From: Actinoplanes xinjiangensis
GTDB taxonomy: Bacteria; Actinomycetota; Actinomycetes; Mycobacteriales; Micromonosporaceae
Assembly: GCF_003148685.1 (NCBI RefSeq)
Contig: NZ_QGGR01000008.1
Span: 62,001-126,000, forward strand
Direction: 5' to 3'
Length of the DNA: 64,000 nucleotides
Shown here: one piece after another, positions 53,941 through 60,610 of the stretch
Layout: each line of letters starts with the position of its first letter
Position numbering within the stretch: the stretch's first letter is position 1
Program-made: the position numbers and the translations under genes
Notes under the pieces: generated by a model
Database searches by the model: none
Told to the model about the DNA's origin: nothing
Seen by the model: the letters and a program-made list of their open reading frames with translations, nothing else

Positions 53941-53981
53941 GGCACAAGTATGCCTCGCCGGCCGGATGGCAGACTTCGGGC

Positions 53982-54746
53982 ATGGCTACGAGTCTGCGGG
54001 TTCACCGCGGTGGCGAGGGCGGGCCGCTGCTGCTGTTGCTGCACGGGCTGGGCGCGACCGGCGACGTCTGGGCCGGCTGGTCGCAGCTGCTGGACCACAG
54101 CTGGCCGGGCCGCTGGATCGCACCGGACCTGCCGGGCCACGGCGGGTCGCCACCGCTGCCGGAGTACACCTTCGACTCCCTGGCCGAGGCGCTGACCCCG
54201 CTCCTGGCACCGGCCGACCGCCCCGTCGTGCTGGGCCATTCGCTCGGCGGGGTGGTCGCGCTGGCCCTGGCCGCCCGCACACCGGTGACCGCGGTGGTCG
54301 GGCTGGGCGTCAAGGTCGCCTGGACCGAGCAGGAGCTGGACCGCACGGCAGCGCTGGCGAAGCGTCCGGTGACCTGGTTCGGCTCGCGCGACGAGGCTGT
54401 CGACCGGCATCTGCGGGTGTCCGGCCTGGGCGGTCTGGTCACCGCCGACGACCCGGCGGCCACCCGGGGAGTACGCGAGGAGGACGGCCGTTGGCGTCTC
54501 GCGCTCGACCCGGGCGCGTTCGGAGTCGGCGCCCCGGACATGGCCGGCCTGCTGGCGCGCGCGAACACCGAGGTGCGCCTGGCCCGCGGTGAGCAGGATC
54601 CGATGAACACCGATGACCAGCTGAAACAGTACGGCGTTCCGGTGATCACCCTGCCCGGCCTGGGCCACAACGCCCACGTGCAGAGCCCCGCCGAATGCCT
54701 GCCCCTGCTGGGCACGCACCTCACCGGAGACGTTCCATCTCGTTGA
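53982..54746 (+). CDS. Alpha/beta hydrolase
   Basis: 254 residues. LLLLHGLGATGDVW oxyanion loop, nucleophile elbow GHSLGG, late His in LPGLGHNAHVQSP and an Asp in GEQDPMN. Cytoplasmic; lacks signal. Substrate unknown. Divergent from the CD-NTase with 41 bases between starts. Confidence 0.82.
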   Translation: MATSLRVHRGGEGGPLLLLLHGLGATGDVWAGWSQLLDHSWPGRWIAPDLPGHGGSPPLPEYTFDSLAEALTPLLAPADRPVVLGHSLGGVVALALAARTPVTAVVGLGVKVAWTEQELDRTAALAKRPVTWFGSRDEAVDRHLRVSGLGGLVTADDPAATRGVREEDGRWRLALDPGAFGVGAPDMAGLLARANTEVRLARGEQDPMNTDDQLKQYGVPVITLPGLGHNAHVQSPAECLPLLGTHLTGDVPSR

Positions 54747-54786
54747 GGATCGGCGCGAGCTCGCCCACGATTGCGGCGCGCCGCGG

Positions 54787-55389
54787 TCACGGCCGTGCGG
54801 GCTCGTGATCGGGGCAGGTGACCCGCAGCTCGGCGTCGCCGAAGGGGGCGTCGACGAAGTTGCAGTGGTGCGGGCGCTCGGGGTCGGGGTGGGCGCGGGG
54901 CACGAAGAACCGGCAGGTCAGGCACATCTGCGAGACGGGGATGGCCCGGCGGTCCTGTAGTTCGCGCATCAGGGTGGTCATGCCGCGCAGCATCGCGGCG
55001 AAGTCGGCGGGGGCGAGCGCCGCCACGGCGTCGCCGAGTCTCTCCGACTGGATGTTGAGGCGGCCGGCCTCGTCGTGGCCGGCCGGGGTGAGACCGAGCA
55101 GCATCACCCGTGCGTCGCCGAGGTCGCGGGTGGCCTCCAGTAGTTCCTTCTTGCGCAGTGCCTTCACCGCGTCGGAGACGGTGGGCGGCGTGGACGCCAG
55201 TGCCGTGACGATCTCACCCTGGCGGATCGGGCCGGCCCGGCCGTGCAGCAGCAGGATGATGTCGGCCTGGAGCGGGGACAGGTTGTGCGGCCCGGCGTTG
55301 CGCCACGCCTCCATCCGCACGGCCTGACCGAGCCGGGCCAGACCGACCAGGAGCTGGCCGGTCGGCGGCATTCCGGGCACTTCGGCCAT
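54787..55389 (-). CDS. MarR-family regulator with Cys-rich C-terminal tail
   Basis: About 200 residues from ATG 55389 (AAGGAGG about ten bases upstream). The winged helix (GEIVTALASTPPTVSDAVKALRKKELLEATRDLGDAR) is MarR-like. The C-terminal 45 residues contain MCLTCRFF, HHCNF, RVTCPDHE: four Cys and several His that could bind Zn or an Fe-S cluster. Two dyads lie in its promoter and one in the AhpD-like gene's promoter, so it probably senses redox or metal state and controls both. Confidence 0.8.
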   Translation of the reverse strand: MAEVPGMPPTGQLLVGLARLGQAVRMEAWRNAGPHNLSPLQADIILLLHGRAGPIRQGEIVTALASTPPTVSDAVKALRKKELLEATRDLGDARVMLLGLTPAGHDEAGRLNIQSERLGDAVAALAPADFAAMLRGMTTLMRELQDRRAIPVSQMCLTCRFFVPRAHPDPERPHHCNFVDAPFGDAELRVTCPDHEPARP

Positions 55390-55449
55390 GCGCGGGGTCC
55401 CCTCCTTCGTCAGGTCTTGATCAGGGCATCCCCGTTCATCGTACGTTCC

Positions 55450-55462
55450 TTGGCACTGGCAA
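55450..55462. promoter_or_regulatory. MarR operator candidate (imperfect)
   Basis: TTGGCACTGGCAA, one substitution away from the perfect dyad TTGGCAGTGCCAA allowing for the centre, 61 bases upstream of the MarR start. Confidence 0.5.
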
Positions 55463-55506
55463 GTAATCGTGGCGCGCCCCGGTCCGGGGCGCGCCACCGC
55501 TACGGT

Positions 55507-55521
55507 GTTGGCAGTGCCAAC
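55507..55521. promoter_or_regulatory. MarR operator between the AhpD-like and MarR genes
   Basis: GTTGGCAGTGCCAAC, a perfect 15-bp palindrome, ending at the stop codon of the AhpD-like gene and upstream of MarR. Confidence 0.7.
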
Positions 55522-56063
55522 TACTTCGCGTACGAGGAGACGGCCGGGAAGTCCAGCGTCGTCTGGCCGACGGAGTTGAAGTAGTTGGTGAAGGTGTTGA
55601 GCGCGACCGCGGCGACGATCTCGCCGATCTCACCGTCGCCGTAACCGGCCCGGCGCACCGCGGCGAGGTCCTCGTCGGAGACGAACCCCTTGGTGGCGAT
55701 GATCTGCCTGGCGAAGGTCAGCGCGGCCTCGACCTTGGGGTCGGAGGCGCGGGCGTCGCGGCCGGCGACCAGGTCGTCGTCGGAGACACCGGCCCTGGCG
55801 CCGAGCACCGTGTGGGCGGCCAGGCAGTAGTCGCACTCGTTCTGCACGGCGGCGACCAGGGCGATCTGCTCCTGCACCCCGGCCGGCAGCAGCCCCTTGG
55901 ACAGGGCGCCGGAGAACTGGAGGTAGGCGTCGAGGACGGCGGGCGAGTTGGCCATGGCCCGCATCATGTTGGGCGTGACGCCGAGGGCGCGCTCGACCCG
56001 GCCGAGCAGGGTGCGCGCCTGACCCTCGGCGGTGGCGGGGTCGACAGTGGCGATACGAGACAT
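55521..56063 (-). CDS. AhpD-like carboxymuconolactone decarboxylase-family peroxidase
   Basis: 180 residues. ECDYCLAAHTVLGARAGVSDDDL holds the CxxC plus His of AhpD-type peroxidases; the flanking helices (QEQIALVAAVQN; EIVAAVALNTFTNYFN) match the CMD fold. A thiol peroxidase role is likely. Its promoter has the dyad TTGGCAGTGCCAA, shared with the MarR promoter. Confidence 0.85.
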   Translation of the reverse strand: MSRIATVDPATAEGQARTLLGRVERALGVTPNMMRAMANSPAVLDAYLQFSGALSKGLLPAGVQEQIALVAAVQNECDYCLAAHTVLGARAGVSDDDLVAGRDARASDPKVEAALTFARQIIATKGFVSDEDLAAVRRAGYGDGEIGEIVAAVALNTFTNYFNSVGQTTLDFPAVSSYAK

Positions 56064-56089
56064 CGGAACTTCCTCACTTGCGGGAACTT

Positions 56090-56102
56090 ATTGGCAGTGC
56101 CA
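56090..56102. promoter_or_regulatory. MarR operator in the AhpD-like gene promoter
   Basis: TTGGCAGTGCCAA, perfect dyad, 27 bases upstream of the AhpD-like start; same sequence as the core of 55507-55521. Confidence 0.7.
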
Positions 56103-56285
56103 ACTATATCGGCGGGCGGTGGAGGGTCAAGGGTGTTCCGGGTCTCACGTAGCCGTACCCCAGCCGGACTTTTGGTCTGTCAATGAAGAAGTTTTGTATT
56201 GCGTCATCGAAAGATCTGGACGTCTCGATCTAACTGCTCCAGGATGTTCACAACCTTGAATCACACCCGTAACCCGGGAGCGCAG

Positions 56286-59243
56286 ATGAAACGTCTGTCC
56301 GTGGTCGTCCTTCTGATGTCCGCCGCCATCACCGCGACGCCGACGCCGGCGTTCGCGGTCGATCCACCACCCCAGGAGCCGGGGGTGACCCTCCGGACCT
56401 ACGACATCGGGGTGCCGCTCAGCCGGGTCTGCGAACTCAAACCGGGGCAGACGCCCAACGTGGACAAACTGATGCCCACGATCGACTGGTCCACTGACGA
56501 GCAGTTCGGGCTCCAGTCCAACTTCGTCACGCACGCGGTCGCCAACCTGACCACCACCACGGCCGGCTCCTACACGTTCCGGCTCGTCAGTGACGACGGC
56601 TCGAAACTGTGGATCGGCGACCAGCTGGTCATCGACCACGACGGACTGCACGGCAACGTGCCGAAGGACGGCACCGTCGACCTGGCCGCGGGCCTGCACC
56701 CGCTGCGCGTCGAACACTTCGAGCGTGACGGCGGCCAGGAGCTGCGCCTGTCCTGGCGGCCGCCGGGCGCCGACGACTTCACGATTGTGCCGACCAGCGC
56801 CCTGAGCACCGACGCGGGCGTGGTCCGGGTGACCGCACCGGGCCGCAAGGAGTGCGTCGCCGGCACCGACACCCCCGGCGACGGGCTGCCGCTGACCGCG
56901 GTCAACCCCGGCTACACCCTCACCGACCTGCGCCCGCCGGGCTTCGAACCGCAGGTCACCGGCATCGCCTGGCGGCCGGACCGGAAGATGGTGATCAGCA
57001 CCTGGGGCGGCACGGACGAGGTCGAGGGCAAGGTCTACCTCGTCGAGAACGTGACCGGGAAGACCGGCCCGGCCAGTGTCAGGTACAAGGAGATCGCCGG
57101 CGGGCTCAAGGAACCGATGGGCGTGGCCGTGGTCGACGGCATGGTCTACGTGTCCCAGAAACACGAGCTGACCGAGCTGCGCGACACCAACGGCGACCAG
57201 GTGCTCGACACCCGCCGTACGGTCGCGGTCTGGCCGTTCGGCGGCAACTTCCACGAGTTCGCGTTCGGGCTGCTCTACCGCAACGGCAACTTCCACCTCA
57301 ACCTGTCCGTGTCGATCGACTACGGCGGCGCCACCACCGACCCGCAACCGGTCGGCGGGCGCGGCACGCACATCGTGGTCAACCGTAAGAGCGGCCAGGT
57401 GACCACGGTCGCCGGTGGCCTGCGTACCCCGAACGGCATCGGCTGGGGCCCGGACAACTCGATCTACGTCACCGACAACCAGGGCGGCTGGCTGCCCTCG
57501 TCGAAACTGATCAAGATCCAGGACAAGGCCTTCTACAACCACTACACCAACCCCGACGGTCCGTTCGACGCCCAGCCGGTGACCCGCCCGGTGCTATGGC
57601 TGCCGCAGAACCAGATCGGCAACTCCCCCAGCACGCCGGTGCTGCTCGACGCCGGTCCGTACCGGGGTCAACTCCTGATCGGTGACGTCACCTACGGCGG
57701 TCTCCAGCGCGCCGCCCTGGAGACGGTCAACGGCGTCGAGCAGGGCGCGGTCTTCCGGCACACGCAGGGCCTGGAGGCCGGCATCAACCGGGTGTCGGTC
57801 GGCCCGGACGGGGCGATCTACGTCGGCGGGCTCGGCGCGGACGGCAACTGGGGCCAGGAGGGCAAGCTGCGGTTCGGCCTGCAGAAGCTCACCCCGAACG
57901 GCACCGTCGTCTTCGACATGAAGGCGATGAGGGCCACGCCGGAGGGCTTCAAGATCGAGTACACCGAGCCGCTGTCCGACGCGACGATCGCGAAGCTGCC
58001 CACGGCGTACCAGCTGGAGCAGTGGCGGTATGCGGCGACCGCCCAGTACGGCGGCCCGGAGGTCGACACCGAGAAGCTGACGGTGACCGCCGCGAAGGTC
58101 TCCGCCGACCGCAGGACGGTCACGCTGACCGTCCCCGGCCTGCGCCGTGACCGTGTCGTGCACCTGCGCTCGCCGCGCCCGTTCGCGAACCGCGACGGCG
58201 AGACCCTGTGGAGCACCGAAGCCTGGTACACGATGAACGAGCTACCCGGCAAGAAGGTCCAGCAGGTGTTCTACGAGGCCGAGGAGGGCAACCGGGAGGG
58301 CGCCGCCGGTCTGGCCACCGACCACCGCGGCTACTCGGGCATCGGTTTCGCCGCCGGCTTCGGCGGGCTCAACGCCTCCACCACCATGCACGTCACCGTG
58401 GACAAGGCCGGCGACTACGCCGTCGGGCTGCGCTACTCCAACGGCCCCAACCCGTTCAGCGGCACCAAGACGGTCAGCCTGCACGTCAACAACCGCAAGA
58501 TCAGACAGGTGGCGCTGCCGACCACGGTCACCTGGGACGAATGGGCGACCGCCACCGAGACCGTCAGCCTGCGCAAGGGGCTCAACACCATCCAGTACCG
58601 CGTCGACGCCCTCGACACCGGCCACGTCAACCTCGACCTGATCAGCGTCCGCGAACCCGGCCGGCGGATCACCCTCTTCAACGGCGCGAACCTCGACAAC
58701 TGGCAGCACACCGACGGGCGCCGGCCCGAGTGGCCGCTGGTCACCGGCGGCGCGACCGAGGTCTGCTGCGGCGACCTGCGCACCAAGGAGGCGTACGGCG
58801 ACTACCAACTGCACGTCGAGTTCAAGGTGCCGCTGCTGCCGCCCGACGTGACCGGGCAGAACCGCGGCAACAGCGGCGTCTACCAGCAGGAACGCTACGA
58901 GCTGCAGATCCTCGACTCGTTCGGGGACACCACCCTGGACAACAACGAGGCCGGTGCGATCTACACGGTCAAGGCACCGGACGTCAACGCCGCCACCGCG
59001 CCGGAGACCTGGCAGACGTACGACATCACGTTCCGCGCCGCCCGCTACGGCAGCGACGGCGCCAAGACCGAGAACGCGCGGATCACGGTCGTCTGGAACG
59101 GCCGTACCGTCCACCGGAACCTGGAGATCCCGGCCGGGACCGGCGGCAACATCCCCGAGGGCCCGTCCACCGGCGCGATCCGGCTCCAGGATCACGGCAA
59201 CAAGGTCCAGTACCGCAACATCTGGATCGAACCGGTGATCTGA
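56286..59243 (+). CDS. Secreted multidomain protein: PA14, beta-propeller, CBM, DUF1080
   Basis: 985 residues from ATG 56286 (GGGAG six bases upstream). Signal peptide 1-24. A PA14-like domain (about 35-175: SYTFRLVSDDGSKLWIGDQL, LRLSWRPPG) is followed by a glucose/sorbosone-dehydrogenase-type beta-propeller (about 195-600: GIGWGPDNSIYVTDNQGGW). A CBM6/35-like beta-sandwich (about 655-800: FYEAEEGN..NLDLISVREPG) and a C-terminal DUF1080/3-keto-disaccharide hydrolase lectin-like domain (about 800-985: FNGANLDNWQ, GNSGVYQQERYELQILDSFG) complete it. Probably acts on extracellular glycans or oxidised sugars. Confidence 0.85.
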   Translation: MKRLSVVVLLMSAAITATPTPAFAVDPPPQEPGVTLRTYDIGVPLSRVCELKPGQTPNVDKLMPTIDWSTDEQFGLQSNFVTHAVANLTTTTAGSYTFRLVSDDGSKLWIGDQLVIDHDGLHGNVPKDGTVDLAAGLHPLRVEHFERDGGQELRLSWRPPGADDFTIVPTSALSTDAGVVRVTAPGRKECVAGTDTPGDGLPLTAVNPGYTLTDLRPPGFEPQVTGIAWRPDRKMVISTWGGTDEVEGKVYLVENVTGKTGPASVRYKEIAGGLKEPMGVAVVDGMVYVSQKHELTELRDTNGDQVLDTRRTVAVWPFGGNFHEFAFGLLYRNGNFHLNLSVSIDYGGATTDPQPVGGRGTHIVVNRKSGQVTTVAGGLRTPNGIGWGPDNSIYVTDNQGGWLPSSKLIKIQDKAFYNHYTNPDGPFDAQPVTRPVLWLPQNQIGNSPSTPVLLDAGPYRGQLLIGDVTYGGLQRAALETVNGVEQGAVFRHTQGLEAGINRVSVGPDGAIYVGGLGADGNWGQEGKLRFGLQKLTPNGTVVFDMKAMRATPEGFKIEYTEPLSDATIAKLPTAYQLEQWRYAATAQYGGPEVDTEKLTVTAAKVSADRRTVTLTVPGLRRDRVVHLRSPRPFANRDGETLWSTEAWYTMNELPGKKVQQVFYEAEEGNREGAAGLATDHRGYSGIGFAAGFGGLNASTTMHVTVDKAGDYAVGLRYSNGPNPFSGTKTVSLHVNNRKIRQVALPTTVTWDEWATATETVSLRKGLNTIQYRVDALDTGHVNLDLISVREPGRRITLFNGANLDNWQHTDGRRPEWPLVTGGATEVCCGDLRTKEAYGDYQLHVEFKVPLLPPDVTGQNRGNSGVYQQERYELQILDSFGDTTLDNNEAGAIYTVKAPDVNAATAPETWQTYDITFRAARYGSDGAKTENARITVVWNGRTVHRNLEIPAGTGGNIPEGPSTGAIRLQDHGNKVQYRNIWIEPVI

Positions 59244-59271
59244 CAGTTCCGCTGCGCCGACAGCGTCCGCG

Positions 59272-59308
59272 GCTGGTGGTGCCGGTCTCTCCGGCCGGCA
59301 CCACCAGC
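59272..59308. terminator. Bidirectional terminator
   Basis: GCTGGTGGTGCCGG and CCGGCACCACCAGC pair perfectly (14 bp) with a 9-base loop, between the convergent secreted protein and alpha/beta hydrolase genes. Confidence 0.8.
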
Positions 59309-59331
59309 CCGTACCGCGGCCTTGATGATCG

Positions 59332-60141
59332 TCACCTGCCCGCCTCGTCGGCGAGAACGGCCACCGCGGCGATCAACTGCGGTCCGTCCAGCAGGATGCG
59401 GTCGTTGTGGTCGGCGCCGTCCACCACGGCCAGGTGCACCAGGTTGGCGGCGGCGTCGGCCACCGACCGGCTCAGGGTGGGCGGAACCACCTGGTCGGCC
59501 GTGCCGTAGACGACCGCCGTCGGGGCCGTGACCCGCGAGATCAGCGACCGCACCGGGAAACGGTCGCGCAACAGCAGACCGACCGGGAGGTACGGGTAGT
59601 GGGTCCCACCGGCGGCGGGCAGGTCGGTGAACGGCGAGCGCAGCAGCAGCCCCGCCGGTGGGTGCCGGACCGCCAGGGCGGTGGCCACGGCGGCGCCCAG
59701 GCTCTCGCCGTAGTACACGATCGGGTGACCCAGCTCGGCCAGGTGGGCGTGGGCGGCGTCGGCGTCGGCGGCCAGACCCGCCTCCGAGGGGCTGCCCGGG
59801 TTGCCGCCGTAACCCCGGTAGTCCAGCAGCAGCACGGTCAGGCCCAGCGACGTCAGGGCGGTCGCCAGCGGCACCCGGCCCGCCCGGTTGCCCGCGTTCC
59901 CGGGCAGTACCAGCACGCAGACGCGCCGGTCGGGGGTACCGGCCGGAGGTGTGAACAGCCACGCGCCGACCCGCAGCCCGTCCGCGGCGGTCACGGTGAT
60001 CTCGCGGGCGCCGGCCGCGGCCGGTGGCGTCGCACGGTCCGGGAAGTAGATCAGTCGGCGCTGTCCGGCCCAGGCGACGAGCAGGATCAGGATCAGAGCG
60101 ACGAGTACGGCCAGAGCCCAGCGCACCACCACCCGCCTCAT
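59332..60141 (-). CDS. Membrane-anchored alpha/beta hydrolase (BEM46-like)
   Basis: About 269 residues from ATG 60141. N-terminal TM helix (WALAVLVALILILLVAWAG), then a hydrolase fold with LPGNAGNRAGR, nucleophile YYGESLGAAV, Asp in YGTADQVVPP and late His in VDGADHNDR. Similar to the BEM46/Wis2 group. Faces outward if the TM is an N-in anchor. Substrate unknown. Confidence 0.82.
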   Translation of the reverse strand: MRRVVVRWALAVLVALILILLVAWAGQRRLIYFPDRATPPAAAGAREITVTAADGLRVGAWLFTPPAGTPDRRVCVLVLPGNAGNRAGRVPLATALTSLGLTVLLLDYRGYGGNPGSPSEAGLAADADAAHAHLAELGHPIVYYGESLGAAVATALAVRHPPAGLLLRSPFTDLPAAGGTHYPYLPVGLLLRDRFPVRSLISRVTAPTAVVYGTADQVVPPTLSRSVADAAANLVHLAVVDGADHNDRILLDGPQLIAAVAVLADEAGR

Positions 60142-60246
60142 CCTGCCAGTGTGCGCCCCGGCCCCGGCGACGGGCCACGGCCCGTCCTCGGCGCAGGACC
60201 CCGGCCCCGACGGGCGGGACTTGTCGATCACCGTTACGGTCGTGAC

Positions 60247-60570
60247 ATGTCCGGCAGCGCTTTGATCATGTACGAGGCCAGCAACGACGGCGTCACCCTG
60301 CGTGCCGCGTTGGCCGGGGAACTCGACCTCGCCGACGCCGACCAGGTGCGCGACAACCTCGCGGCGGCCGCGCAGGCGTCCACCTACCAGTTCCTCCAGA
60401 TCGACGTCTCCGACGTGACCCTGATCGACTCGTACGCCCTGGGTGCCCTGGTCAGCGTCCGCAACGCCTCCGCCGCGGCGGGGGTCGTGGTGACCCTGGT
60501 CAACCCTTCTCCCCCGGTGCTCAAGGCGATCCAGGTCACCGGCCTGGCCGAGGTGTTCGGCCTGGATTAA
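60247..60570 (+). CDS. STAS-domain anti-sigma factor antagonist
   Basis: 107 residues, a lone STAS domain. GVTLRAALAGELDLADADQVRDNL and VSDVTLIDSYALGALVSVRN, with the Ser following Asp at the regulatory phosphorylation site. Such proteins release sigma factors by binding RsbW-like kinases. No kinase is adjacent. It ends 40 bases before the next gene and may be co-transcribed. Confidence 0.85.
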   Translation: MSGSALIMYEASNDGVTLRAALAGELDLADADQVRDNLAAAAQASTYQFLQIDVSDVTLIDSYALGALVSVRNASAAAGVVVTLVNPSPPVLKAIQVTGLAEVFGLD

Positions 60571-60610
60571 CCGGGTGCGGGCCGGCGCGGCGGCACGTTA
60601 CGGTGCCCCG

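Noticed and set aside
56145..57542. 465-codon open frame on the minus strand
   Set aside because: Antisense to the PA14/propeller region of the secreted protein.
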